Assembly: GCA_033439255.1 (NCBI GenBank)
Contig: CM065882.1
Span: forward strand, 62,001-126,000
DNA length: 64,000 nt
Direction: 5' to 3'
Source: Hericium rajendrae
Lineage: Eukaryota > Basidiomycota > Agaricomycetes > Russulales > Hericiaceae
This document shows positions 1 to 11,871 of the stretch, one piece after another; within the stretch, counting starts at the first letter, position 1; each line of letters starts with the position of its first letter. The position numbers and the translations under genes are program-made. The notes beneath the pieces are model-generated. The model had not been told where the DNA came from. It did not search any database and was given only the letters and a program-made list of their open reading frames with translations.

Positions 1-2627
1 TCACCAGGACGCTTTTCAGAGTGTCCAGCCATCCCCTTGGAATCCGAGGGTATCAAGGACGCTTCCTGGTGCGCTAAGATGGCCATAGCGTGGCGCTCAT
101 GCTAGCTATGACCAAACGGACTTTTGGCCCGAGTCCGCATTGCAAATACGCTTCGAACGAGCCCTCATACGTCCAGATCCGACCACCGGTTCTCATTATG
201 CTCGAGGGGCTACTCACCCTGCTGCCCCTCCTGAGTGCCAGCTGGTATCTCCCTTAATACTGGACCGATTTCGAAGCGGTCTTTTGCACTCGACTCGCAT
301 TATTGACCCGGTACTGGAACACCAAAACGATTTGAGGGACGTCCAGCCGTTCCTCCGGAATTGTGTCCATAGTCCAGGGGATTCCCCAGGCAGCCCCAGC
401 TCCATATCTCCGTGACCAGGGGTGCTATCAACAAGCGGTTTCTTGTCATCTATTCCTTTATTTCACCATATTCATTTGTCTTAAGACCAGGAGGCTGGGG
501 GGGCTGCCAATGGCCGGACTTGGGCGACCCTGGGCGATGTAGTGGCACTTGGATGAAGCTCTGTGGTATCCACTGGAGCTTCATTCCTCCTGTTCTTCCT
601 ACATTCAGCCTACCCTTTGCAAACGCTTTTCAACAAGCCCAAGATCGTGCTGATTGGTCCAGCCGTTCTCAAGATCGAATCATCTCCTCTTCCTCCTCCC
701 TCTGGGGCGAATTTTCCTTGTATCTTCTTCAATTCTCCTCCAATTCTTTCGAAACCTTTCTCGGTGGAATCCACTGAGAATTCGCTTTCATATTCCTGCA
801 TTTGTTCTGCCCTGAGAGGCTCCCTTCTTCACCATCTCTCTGGCCCTGCCTGTTCTTCAGGCCAGACTTATCTCTACACCCAAGGCCGAATATCTGGCGG
901 ATTGTCAAACGGTTTGAACGCCCAAGTTTGCGTTTTTAACGCGATTCCAACAAGCCCTCATACGACCTGATACGACCAGCCCTTCCCATTTCACCTATGG
1001 GGCCACAGCCTCCAGGAAGGGCCCAGACTGCATATCCATATCTCTGCCATCCGTGGACCAATTCCTAAGCGGATTTTTGCACCTGGACCGCAATAATCGT
1101 CGTATTCTGGGGCACCCAAAACATTTCTACGAACGCCATCCCATTCCGTTGGATTCCAATGGAACTGATGGCGCTCTTGGGTGCCTTAGAAGGCTTGTAG
1201 CGCTCGATCCACATGTGCTATTGCTGCAAACTCTTCTGGCCCTTAACACGTTCAAAAAAGGGATTCAAACAAGCCCTCACCCATTGTCATCCACCCAGCC
1301 GTTCCCATTCGACCTTCGCCTGGCTTTTGCAGCTAGCCATCCTCCCTATCCTGCCACATCTCCTTCGTTTCTGGACCGATTTGGATGCGGATTTTTGCGC
1401 TCTGCTCGCATACTCGAACGCTTTTGAATCCCTATACAAGCTCTGGGGTATTCTATGGCTCGGGTAGTCATCCAGCAAGTCACTTGGCGATTTAGGCCTC
1501 TTTTGGCTCAGCCATATCTCGGCATCCAGACCACAAATCAACAAGCGGATTTTTGCATCTCCTCCGCATTGTTCACACCTCCAAAACGCGCCCTCACACG
1601 TCCTAATCCGACACGACCTTGCTCCGCAAATCCCTTCTCTCCATCCTTATCTCCTTCAACATCCTAGGGATGGCATCCATCCCTTTCTGCTTATCTGCAA
1701 CCCTCGCTGCTCTTATGCTCTGTGATCCTCATTCAATCCTGTCTACTCTCAACTCAAATCTCCTGCACCAGTCTGGGGGGCTCGCACGCCTCACTCATCG
1801 TCCGTCCTCGACCCCACCATCCACCCATATTTTGGACTTCCATCTAGTTTCTGATGCGGAGTCTGGGGGGGCTTGTGTGACTAGGGCCTGAGGCACAGTT
1901 TTCAGGATTTTGGGACCTTAGAGGTATGGAGGTTTCGCTCCCCCTGTCCATCTACTGGGAGTACCTGCACAGAGCTAGCGATGGGGGGCTATAGGGATGT
2001 ATAGGAGGGAGGCTGGAGCCTTGCAGAGCACTGGATCCAGCATTCCTTTGGAGTCAGATCCTTAGGGCTGAGAGCAGCTGGGAGCTGCATAGGAGCTTGT
2101 GAGATCCTGCCTTCTTGCTGTGAGCAGACTGGAGGAGTGGCTAGATGCCTCAGGCCTCAGCCATCCTGAGACCAGCTTGGAGACCTAGGAGCTGAAGAGA
2201 TCCTGTCTCTTTGCTGAGAGCAGTCTGGAGTCTGGGTGGCTGAGATAGCCTGTGGCCTTGGCTTAGCATCTTTCATCCTTCTCTTTTGGATGTGAAGTGC
2301 TGCAGCTGGAGGACTTGTAGCTTGGCTAGGGTTGGAGGCTGCTCTGTTAAGAGAGCTTGGTGCAGTTAAGTCTGGAGCTGCAGAGCTTCACATGCAGATT
2401 TTCTCTTCAATTTTCTTCTCTAATTTTTCACTCTAATTTTTCACTCTAATTTTTCACTTTTATCTTGTTTCTACTTTCTTCTCTAGATTTTTCTCTGATT
2501 TTTCTACTTTAACCCTTTTTCTTCTTTTCTAATTTTGTCTTGTTCCCTTTCTGCTTTGTTCATTCTCAGCTTTGCACTACTCACTTTGTGTTCAGGAGTC
2601 TCAAAGACCAAGAAAGTGGGGGGGCTC
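1..2627 (+). other. 3' internal part of an LTR element, no coding domain recognised
   Basis: This stretch holds no reading frame I can assign. From about 100 to 1600 a degenerate motif recurs (core GCGGATTTTTGCAC, followed by a CTCGCAT-like half) at roughly 115, 273, 1068, 1395 and 1533, and a second motif (AACAAGCCCTCA) recurs at about 950 and 1268. From 1900 to 2400 it is rich in GGAG and CTG, then a pyrimidine tract (2400-2540) carries repeats of CTCTAATTTTTCA. A G-rich run at 2618-2624 lies just before the LTR and is placed like a polypurine tract. I infer that this is the 3' internal part of the retroelement whose LTR follows; the rest lies outside the window. Confidence 0.4.
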
Positions 2628-3114
2628 TGTAACGGATGGTTTATAAGTTACTACTATAGTCTTCTACTTTCTTACTCTTTTCTACCTGGCTTACTTTTCG
2701 AGTTTTGCAGAGTTTCCTTATTAGGATAGCTGAGTTTGAATCATGTACTTAGAGCGGATTTCCTTATTGGGAATAAGCATCTATCTTGCCAACTCACCAC
2801 CATCTGTCTGCTTTTGTCTCAGTCTCTGCTTGTTCTCCTCATATCTGAAAGGTTCTCTTGGGATCCAACCCTCAAAGGAAGGTGTGTGGCCCCCAATACC
2901 CTCATCAGGAGGTCTATATCTGCTGCTGGCCCTCAGAGGAGGTGCCAGCTCATCACTCATCTGCTTGGCTGCAGGACTGAGGCATCCTCGGTTCTGTTAG
3001 CTCTAGCTCGTGGACTCTCTCTAGGAGGTCTACGACACCTTTATACCCTCCTCACTCGCTCGCCTACCTTGGACTTCCCGGACAGTAGCGGCTCGACCTC
3101 TATCATCCGTTACA
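2628..3114 (+). mobile_element. 3' LTR (or solo LTR) of an LTR retrotransposon
   Basis: The segment starts TGTAACGGATG and ends CATCCGTTACA, so it has the TG...CA ends and an 11-bp terminal inverted repeat typical of a long terminal repeat. It is 487 bp long and is preceded by a G-rich polypurine-like tract. No 5' LTR, gag or pol is present in the window, so the superfamily (Ty1/copia or Ty3/gypsy) cannot be decided. It looks like a broken, incomplete fossil copy; age cannot be estimated without the partner LTR. Confidence 0.6.
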
Positions 3115-3307
3115 CAACCAGTGGTTTGTCTTTTCGTCGTGCTTATGTGTTACGGACGATATCAGGACGAAGATGAGCAGGTATAGTCAACCTTATATTG
3201 TCCTGAACAGGTCCTCGTTGCCTTTGCTTCTTACGGCATTTCAATATTGGACCCGAGTCCAGCTCATGGTGGTCGCTAGTGCTCATCATGTTGGAATCTC
3301 CTGAACT

Positions 3308-4987
3308 ATGACTAAAAAAAATATCATTGACGCTCTGAAGGAGCATTTTTGCACAGCTGTCTGCCATCATACTCGTTATATTTTCCAAGTTTTGGCGAAT
3401 GAAAGGAGAGGTAAAAGTCTTGTATCACCGAAGCGACAGACAGAAACCTCTGTACCACGCGCCACATTAATCAGCCAACTGTCATTGGACGCGGCGTCTG
3501 GCAGTCATGGTATATTTTCGGCGTCAAATATGGAAGACGGAGATGACGCATTCCCAGAAATTTGCTCAGACGAAATACGGGAAAAGATTATCCATGAATT
3601 TCAAACCTTTATGCGCCGAGAGAATCGAGAAGAGCATGCGTGTGCAGTATGTGGAGTTGGTTACATGACAGAAGATTTGCAGCGTGTTAATGGGAGTGAT
3701 TTGCAGCTGCACTTACTCCGAAATGAAGATATTGACGGAGATCTATGTCCGTCCGACTATGCTTTTGAAAAATATGACCGTGCGTTTCTTGATCCAAGCG
3801 CTCTACAAAATACACAGGACATAGGCGACCTTGATGTCTGTGGTAGTTGCGCTCGCTCTCTTGATAGAGGTATTCAGCCAGTTGAAGCTATCGCAAATTA
3901 TAACTATTATGCTTACGATAAATTACCTCCTGGCATCGCGAAAGACTTTAAGGATGCAACGCTACACGAATTGCAGTTAATTTCAGCTTGTCGTGTTTCC
4001 CGAATCTCTTACGTGTATTCTGCCGCACAAGGAGGTATTCCGGGAGCTCCGCAACGATACAGCAGGGGAAATACAGCAATTATCCCTCAAGATGTTGGGC
4101 AATTATGTCGTCTGCTCCCGGCTTCCCCTACAGACAGTGAATTTGCCATTTGTGTCTTGTTTGTTGGTGGTAAGAAAGCTGTGAACAAGCTAAATATGAA
4201 AGAACTCGCACCCGTATTGGTTTCGAAGTCGCGTGTGAAACGGTTATTGCAATTTCTGACGGAACACAATGCGTTTTACCGTCAAGAAGGGATTGCCTTC
4301 AGTCCATCAAATTTGGAAGAGATTTGCTGTGGCGAGGATTTTAATGGAGACATCGGGATTACTAAAGCCGTCCAAATAACTCACTTACCTTCCGAACAAC
4401 CTGCAGCGAATGCACCAAACTCGGGATACTCTGTGGATGATAGGGATAAGTTTACATCGGAAGATGACATTTTAATGGAAGTTGTTGGTTTCCCGACTTC
4501 GGACTCGACGTCCGCACAGCATTCCGCTGCGAAAGCGAGTGCATTGTCATGGTGCTTGAAAGGTGGTAATTTTTTCGCAGTACAGGGTGGTTCAGGCTTA
4601 CTCCCGGATCGCGATCCGCGCTTGTTGAGTCTAGCGTTTTGTTGGTTAGACCCTTACGGGGTAGGCGGCTTCAACAATCCTTTGCGTGACGCTGAGGGAA
4701 AGATGACTATGTCTCATCAGCTCAAACTTATGATGAAACGACAAAACTGTCCTTTTGATCGTGATACAATTTTTCCCTTCGTTGGGTGGAATATTTTACA
4801 GAAAATGGAAGTGACAGAGAGTGTGCGTTTCCGTGTGAAGGAGGTGCAGTATCAATCTTTATGTAATGATATAATGGAGTCCGCACCTGTGTTGGACGGG
4901 ATGTCCAAAAAATGGGCAAAAAATGTACATGCTTCGGCATCGAACAATGAGGCGATTCAGTTGGACGTAGTAGACATGTCAGTCTAA
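3308..4987 (+). mobile_element. Helitron protein fragment (DUF6570-like region, start of helicase-like N domain)
   Basis: One uninterrupted frame of 559 codons. From about residue 115 it carries a zinc-finger-like stretch (CAVCGVGYM, later CGSCARSLDRGI). The middle part matches my memory of the DUF6570 region found in Helitron replicase-helicase proteins of mushrooms. Near the end comes the landmark YGVGGFNNPLRD followed by FVGWNILQKMEV, which in full-length relatives opens the Helitron helicase-like N domain. The Rep nickase (HUH) motifs and the PIF1-type helicase should follow but are missing; the frame ends in a short unrelated tail. It is therefore a 3'-truncated copy and cannot be autonomous. 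The true start may lie upstream, because relatives carry extra N-terminal exons. It sits directly downstream of the LTR. Confidence 0.72.
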
Positions 4988-5143
4988 TAGACACGATACG
5001 AGTATACTTGTCAAGTCTATAGACTGTGGCCTACTTCCGGCCCCAGTAAAGACATACGACTTTATCCGTACGACGAATACAGGTAAAGTTGTCATCTATA
5101 CGGATCTAATCGTACTATGACCCTTCGGGCCGCGTAAAATAAA

Positions 5144-5227
5144 GACTTTTCGCGGAGTCGAACCAAAGACCAAAGGGATCAAGAGTACTGGTGTCCAAGG
5201 AGCGTGAACCACTCGGCCATACTGACT
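5144..5227 (-). pseudogene. tRNA-like relic (Ser/Leu type A and B boxes) or SINE head
   Basis: On the minus strand an A box (TGGCCGAGTGG) and a B box (GGTTCGACTCC) both match the tRNA promoter consensus, and their spacing fits a long-variable-arm tRNA (Ser or Leu). The acceptor stem pairs at only about three of seven positions and the T stem is poor, so this is unlikely to be a working tRNA. It may be a decayed tRNA gene or the head of a tRNA-derived SINE. Confidence 0.4.
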
Positions 5228-5351
5228 GATATTAGTGAGTCAGTTGTAGATTTCATAAACAGCAGCAAGGTCTTCCAGGAGCACTGATCCATTGGTGGAT
5301 CTGTACGGATCTTTGTGTCCTTTGCTGCATACGAGTAGGTACTGTCGCGCA

Positions 5352-5565
5352 GCGTCTATCCATACAGATACATCGGTACATACGAATGTATCGGTATATA
5401 CGACTACATAAATATACACGAATATATCAGTGCTACATTTGTACATACCAATATAGCGGTATACGACTACATCGGTATACACGAATACATCAGTACTACA
5501 TACAGACTTACTTGTACATACGGCGTTACCTGTACAGACCGCTTCATCTGTACGACACTCAGAGT
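5352..5565. repeat. degenerate A/T-rich repeat of a CGGTATACACGAATAC-like motif
   Basis: About 210 bp built from variants of ATCGGTATA-TACGACTAC-ACGAATA. Two longer units of about 60-65 bp start near 5393 and 5455 and both end in TTGTACATAC. Similar words (TACGACTTTATC, CGTACGACGAATAC) already occur at 5050-5090 in the 3' flank of the Helitron fragment, so the repeat may belong to that region's history. No gene is seen between 4988 and 5822. Confidence 0.5.
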
Positions 5566-5822
5566 ACGGCTTTATCGGTATTGCGTGTGTTACCGATCCC
5601 CCCGTACCAGCGCCGTGCTGTGGTTGCCTTGTGCATCTCATTGATCACTTGTTGAGAAGCACTCAGTATCCGAACATGCGAACGAGATGCCCATATACAA
5701 TGCACTACAAGAAAGCGGCATAGCATTGCAAAGTACCGACGAAAGCCTGATGAAAACAAAACAAGAACCTGCATTTATATGTAATGCACCTGCTGGGTGT
5801 CCTGATTGTCATCGCGGCCCCC

Positions 5823-6380
5823 TTACCCTTCAACCTCCTCCACTTCCTCGATAACCTGGAGGCCCCATGGCGTCGTCAAAATCAGCGCACCGGGGTTCTC
5901 AGCCCTGATGTTGTCAACATGCAATCCGGTCGTTAATGTATGGCACTCACCCTTCGTCGACGCTGTCGTCGATGCTGTCCTCGCTGCTGTCCTCACCGTC
6001 GTCCTCACCGCCATCCTCGCCCTCACCGTCGTCCTCGCCGTCGTCCATACCGCCATCCTTGTCGTCCTTGTCGCCCTCGCCGCCTTCACTGCCGTCCTCG
6101 CCGCCTTCACCGTCGCCCTCCCTGCCCTCGCTGCCGTCCTCCTCGTTGCCCTCGTGGACCTCCTCGACGACCTCCAGACCCCATGGTGTCATCGTGATCG
6201 GGACCCTATGAAAATTAGCGTGCGCCTGCGCCAAACGTCAATGGGAACTCACATTGGTCCCAAATTTAACGGGGCATTGGAGCTGCTGCCCGTTTCTCCG
6301 TACTTACGGTCTCGGCGAGAAAACATCGAGCAAAGACGACACATGAGGGCGAGGATGGAAAAAGGTACTTGTAAGCACAT
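5823..6380 (-). CDS. small acidic Glu/Asp/Gly-rich protein, three exons
   Basis: I do not recognise the family. Three minus-strand exons join in frame: about 6380-6253, 6205-5951 and 5914-5823, with two introns that begin GTGAGT and end TAG or CAG. The middle exon encodes a run of Glu, Asp, Gly and Ser (for example GEDDGEGEDGGEDDGEDS). Each of the last two exons carries the same motif: TPWGLEVVEEVHEG near the start of the middle exon and TPWGLQVIEEVEEVEG at the C-terminus, suggesting exon duplication. The start is uncertain; ATG codons at 6380 and 6344 are both in frame. The plus-strand frames over the acidic run are mirror images of the biased codons and are not genes. Confidence 0.5.
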
Positions 6381-7049
6381 TGCTGGGAGTGGTTGTGGTT
6401 GCTGGTGGAAGGGAATGGTTGTCGCAGGCGCCGGAAACGGGCTTTTCAATACGACTCAGCAAACGAATACAAACGAAGTCTTAGAAGGACGCTCACCAAT
6501 TTGCTGGCTCCCGCGGCCCACTGAGAACAACTTGTCTCCCTACTACATATTCATTGTAGTCTTCATCTTGTCTTTATCGACCGTTATAGTTGATGGGCGT
6601 GCTCGGAGCAATCGACCTCGACCTTCCCGTTTCTTTCATGTCGTGTGGGACTCTCAAGCTGCTTTCCGCCCTGGGCATTCGTAGTCCTCACCCTCGTTCT
6701 AGCCTTTTCGCATTGTAGCCTTTCCGCTGCCATTGCGCATACCATTCCTCACACTCTGCCTCCGGCATCGCTCCCCAATTACGCCCACCTTCAGCTTGAC
6801 CCGGCCCTGCGTCCGCGCCGCACCATCCCTTCCCCCAGCACTACCAAATTAATCCGGTCCATATCCTCGTCGCGCATGATCGTGCCATGTCCGTGGCTGA
6901 TGCGCCACGCATAGGCGAACACAGCGTACCAGGCAGCGCGCGACCTGGACAGTCTTGCGGTACTCGGTCGCATAGCCATCGTCGAGATTTTGCGTGGGAT
7001 AGGTGTCACGAGCGACGCCCAGGGCAGCATCATTAACTCCAGCTATCGG
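6381..7049. other. intergenic, one possible minus-strand exon
   Basis: Mostly unassigned sequence. On the minus strand at about 7030-6935 one frame reads as a plausible exon (containing RDTYPTQNLDDGYATEY) that could end at a GTACGC donor near 6930. It has no recognised domain, and neither a start nor a continuation could be fixed. Confidence 0.25.
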
Positions 7050-9960
7050 TGGCGCGTTTACTTTATGTTATCCCTTTCACACGAGACGCGGATGCATCAC
7101 TGAGTGTGTTGATAAGTCATACCTTTTATCTAACAGGCTTTTGTACTTACACCCTCTCCCACGATACTGCTACTTCGCGAAGAGTTGCATTCGTGCAGCT
7201 ACTTTACAACTTCGGCCAAAGTTTCAGAATCCAGAGGCCCGCGCCGACAGCCTTCCGGTTTGTAGCACAATGCCTGCGAGATGAGCGTCGCTCTGACGCT
7301 CACGTCCCGCTTGGCGGAAGGCGGGCGAAGCCCGCCGGACACCTTCGCGCGTGCATGGTGTGAGTTCTAAAGGCACCAGCAGTGGATTCTGCCTGCTGGT
7401 AAGTCAATCTGAGTTGTACTTATGCGAGAAAACTTAAAACTTACTTGACCTCCCGGAACACCGCTTTTTGCACCCAAAATTTCCAGATTCAGTGGCCCGC
7501 GCTGAGCGGCCTACTGGCCCTTAGGACAAGTCCTACAGAGGGCACGTCAGCAGGGCTCCGCTGACGTTGGCTGCGAGCGCGGGGTGCAGCACCGCATGAT
7601 GCCTGTGCTGAAGGTCAGTATCTTATCTAATGAGAGATTCGCTGTATCGATTTCATACTTACCGGCCCTCTGAATTGCAGACATTTTGTACCAAATTCTC
7701 AAACCTTTCGAGGCCCGTGCCAAGCGGCATGCGTGCTTGAACGTCAAGTTATCGAAATATGTATTTGCGAGCTTCCGTTGATGTGGCCAAGGCGGGGATG
7801 AGCGCTGGGCGCAGCACAATGCGTGCTCTTTCCTGTTAGAAGCGGAAATGGGTGAATTGCTACTCATTTAGCCGAGTCAAATTGATCCTCAGTTGGGCTT
7901 TCGAATTCCAGACCTTTGTCGCCCAACATTCTGAGCCAGGGGCCCCCGCGGCGAGCGGAATACTCAAATGTTCGTGGTCGACGTCAGCGCGCTTCCGCTG
8001 ACGTCGACGGGCGAGCGCCAGGCGCAGCCCGGTGTGCGCTTTGCATGCTGAACTCTGTATGTTATCGCTAAGTTCGCCGAGTCGAAACTCTACTTACCTT
8101 GATACATAGGTTGGCCGGCTTCTGTCCCCCAGAGTGTTGGGATTTCGGCCCCGCGGCGAGCGAGGATCCATTGTCGAGCACCAACTTGTCGAAGTCAATG
8201 GGCTTCCGCTGACAGTCCGATCCTGGCGTTGGAGATCTGCGGCTGAACGCAAAGAGCGTCATCGTCAAGTTACCTCGCACGGGTGCCGGCGACCTGTCTC
8301 CGAGCTGAAAACACTTGGTTTATGCTCCAGGTCGGTAGCTGATTCTCGAGTACGAGCAGATACTTACTCTACTGTGGAGCATTACACTTGTACAGTCTAT
8401 GCTTTTGCTGCTCCAGCGCCGTCCCCACATTGCACTCTCGGCACGTTAAGTTACGCGGCGTAGATCGCCCGCCATCTTCGAGTCGGACATTCCCTGTGCT
8501 GTCCACTTCCCGACATCGTGCTCGCGTGATATCCGAGGGCGTCATCGTCAAGTTTTTTCATGCGGGACCGCATGGTCGGTTCTCAGTTTGGCCCGCCGAT
8601 TCTGCACCATTCCGAGGCACTTGCGTGATGCGCGAAGGGCGTCATCGTCAAGTTACACGATGCAGGCAAGGATGCGTCTGCTTCGCACCGTCTTCATGTC
8701 AGACAACCCGCCCGTTGACGTCGCGCTGTCGTGACTACAATAGGCATCATCGTCAAGTTATGGCGTGCTTAATTCCATGCGGCATCCGCATAGCCATTGG
8801 CATGCATTTCTGCGATCTAGAGTTGTCTTGGCTAGATTCTAGAGGTCAGTGATTTATTGCTCGAACACGGACAACTGTTGACCTTACGATTGCAGCGAGT
8901 CACTAAGGACGCCGTTTCCCGCTGGTCCCGTCGCCGCCTCCCAACTTCGCGTCGGACATCACCGGGGGGGGAGGTATTCGAAGCTTCTCGACACTGGGCC
9001 CGCACGAGACGCTGAGGTCGTCATCATCAAGTTACACGGCATGGACAAGAACGCGCTATATGCCCGGCATGGTCATCGCGTCGGACACCCCGCCTGAAGC
9101 CGTCGCAACCTAGCTATCGGGCTTGCGCGACCGCCGAGAGCATCATCATCAACTTATCTCACGCGGGACGGCACCATCGGGTCTTGGCCTCGCCCGCTGA
9201 CTCTGCACTCTCCTGAGACGCTAGCATGATGCGCCAAGGGCGTCATCGTCCAGTTATACGGCGCAGGCAAGGACGCGGGTGTTTCGCGCCATCCTCATTC
9301 AGACCGGCTGTTCGTGGACATCGCGCATGCGTGGTTATTTGTGGGCGTCATCGTCAAGTTACGGCGCACGGGGAGCACGGAGTCAGCGTGGTCGTTGGTG
9401 GTCGTTTCTGCCATCTTCAGCTCTCCTGGGTAGATCCTCGAGGTCAGTAATTACCGTTCGAACATAGACAGCTACTGACATGATCATAGTAGCGAGCCGT
9501 GTCCGAAATCGAACTGGCAAACTTCATTTTTCTCTCTGCCGCTACCGTCCTCGCCAACTTCTTGCCATCCCGACAAGACGACAAGGGTATCATCGTCAAC
9601 TACGTGGCGTAGGCGCATCTGCGAATGAGATATCGCGTGCGCACGGCTCGACATTGCGGTCATGCGATACGCTCCGGAAGTCATCGTCGAGTTCGACGAG
9701 GTGGCGATCTTGCGTCGTCAGAGGCCGGTGCATCGCTCGCGGGTGCGACACGGCATTCTTTTGGGTTGGGCTGGATGCACTGTGAATAGTGAGTTTTCCG
9801 ATGTTCGTCTGGCGCGGGGGGACATAACTTACGTGTGTCCATACCGCAGCTACCTTTCTTGCCGCACTGATCCTGGAGATGTTTTCGACATCGATCTTGA
9901 GGCGCAAACTCGCCTTCCTGATCATCTCGCGCGGCTCCCTTGTGCCGTTCACCATCGCTC
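7050..9960 (-). pseudogene. decayed tandem array of exon-intron cassettes (array L)
   Basis: Two linked repeat blocks. In 7050-8250 a unit of about 220 bp recurs, marked by variants of GGCCCCGCGGCGAGCG near 7238, 7496, 7712, 7926 and 8148. On the minus strand each unit contains an intron-like segment (GTAAGT...CTGAC or TTAG...CAG, 43-55 nt), so the unit looks like one exon plus one intron. In 8250-9700 the word GTCATCGTCAAGTT recurs near 8260, 8543, 8643, 8747, 9018, 9143, 9240, 9347 and 9587; read on the minus strand it gives the peptide LDDDAL. The set 8543/8643/8747 repeats about 600 bp later at 9143/9240/9347, a higher-order duplication. Frames are broken in most units. I read it as the relic of an internally repetitive gene; a non-coding satellite is the alternative. 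A related array lies at 53,950-56,090. Confidence 0.55.
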
Positions 9961-11871
9961 CCCTTGCTCACGATCTTTGCACTTTCTGTCTTCGGCAACT
10001 TAGGGCTGACTCCGCTTCCCCAGTATTTTGTTGTTCTCGCCGTAGCTGGGTCTCACGGATCGCTCCTTGGCTGGAAGTCTGCCTTGTCGATGCGGTCTTG
10101 ACATTGTCGCTGGGTTGCATGGCCCATCTCCCACGACGTCGCCTTGCGCCGTTCACGGCGGTGACGTTTTCAACGCGTTTTCGCTGACTTTGCATTGAAT
10201 CCACATGTTCGGGATTTCCAGCGACTCGCTCGAGCCCTCCCATATCGCCGCGATGCTGCAGATAGCACGATGAGGTGTGTCTGCGCCGTATGGGTTCCGC
10301 GCCGTCAATGGCGCTGAGCTTGACGATTTCGAGTCAGGCAGAAAAGAGCCGGAAGACCTTAAAAAAAGCAGCCGATCTAGCTATGCGAGAACTGAACGGC
10401 TCACAAGCAACTTACGCAGACATATTACAGCCTCGCGCAGACCCGCAAGACCCACGCCGTTCAAAGTGACGCATCCCGACCCATGATGGATCACGCTCGA
10501 AGCCTTGATGCAGATCTCGGTGATGCTGTGGCCTATGCCAAGTTCAGCAGCGCAGGTTTCCGACCCTATGCGCTATGACCATCACCGTTGAGGGGACAAT
10601 TCTACTGTAAGCGTTTGATGTCATGGTCGTTGGACGCGTGAAGACAATCACATCATTCTTGCAGTTGGCGTCGTACTTGACCCGTCACCGTCATAGAGCA
10701 CTGGTCTTCATGATTTTGACTGGCACAAGGCTGTTCTCGGTCACCTTGGGGTCGACCTCCCCTCATTCACATGGGGCGTTTTCGTCGCGGCATTCATCAT
10801 CCGATCTGTACTAGTCCTCTTCGTGGAATAAACAAGCAAGGGATTCACGCGACATACACGCCCTCGCATGATGTTCATCTCGACCTCATTGGACGTCGGG
10901 CTATCCCTTGGTCCCCACTGCTTTGAGATTTTGAAACTTCCTTATTTAAGGTGTGCTGACGTCCAGGCAGGCTTCATGTTGCGATAACATCTGCTGGTCA
11001 GCCCCGTTCTGCCCATTACAGACCAATAAGCCATCAAGACACCCGCCGATAAGCAAATGACGTTCACCTTGCTGCGTACCGCGCACGGTCTTCAGCATGC
11101 AGGGCCTTGTCTCTCCTATCTCCCAGGTAGGCTTCAAACTCCCCCCCCTCCTTCCCCCACAAGACAGCTTGATTCATTCGCGCGCCGACTTCAAGACAGC
11201 ATATGGCAAGTGCACCGCCTCTAGCACACGTCACGGCATCCCTGCCGCCCAACGGGCAGCAGGTAATGCGTGCGTCGACCCGCCAAAAGGCAGGTCATAG
11301 CCGCTCCGGCGAGGCTCGCCAGAGGGGAAAGGCATGAGGGGATAAGGGCAGCGAGCGGGAGCGACACCTTCTGTGAAAATAAGTGCCGCCTATCTTTTAG
11401 TGGTCCTTCAATTCTGATAACCCGTATGCGTACCTTTATGCCTACTAGTACTCTGCGCTTGTCGCCATTCTCATTTGGTTCGATGCGTGCTATCGCATCG
11501 ACTACCACCTTGCGTTGACGGACGGTCACGGTGACGGGCGTTGGGGATTGCCATTTCCCACGGGGCCCATAGGCCCAGCCACTCCTTCCCCGGCGTCCCC
11601 GAGCCGACCACGATCGATCGTATGTTCTCGTAGTGTTCTCGTAGGTCCCTTGTCTTCGCAAATCTCTCGTGGCATATCCTTAATATTACAATCCAATGTA
11701 AGGTTCATTAATTGCAAGCAAAAAAAAATGTGGTGCCCCTCGCGCAATCCATCCCACAATGCCCAAATGTAGACTACCATCTATAGATCATGTAAAAAAT
11801 TCTTTCGTCCACCCTGATATGCCAATCACACTGCTCAGACTAGCTGTTTATGAAGGGATAGGCATGGTGGC
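9961..11871. other. no confident gene; one weak minus-strand exon
   Basis: I see no gene with recognisable domains here. The best candidate is a minus-strand stretch at about 11,520-11,375 whose frame is rich in Lys, Arg, Val and Ile (contains VVVDAIARIEPNENGDKRR) and could end at a GTGTCG donor. It may be a single leftover exon. The rest is unassigned. Confidence 0.25.

Noticed and set aside
5936-6211. Plus-strand Ser/Pro-rich and Arg/His-rich frames
   Set aside because: They are mirror readings of the biased acidic codons of the minus-strand gene, which has splice sites and a repeated motif.
6936-7039. S1/P1 nuclease fragment in the minus-strand exon with DDGYATEYRKTV
   Set aside because: The resemblance is a handful of residues; no His or Trp landmarks of that family are present.
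8840-8900. Plus-strand introns (GTCAGT...TTGCAG) in the cassette array
   Set aside because: The same segments have better minus-strand donors, branch words and acceptors, and related peptides occur only on the minus strand.
8250-9700. CRISPR-like array of regularly repeated short words
   Set aside because: Spacing is irregular, repeats are degenerate, the host is a fungus and the spacers are themselves similar to one another.
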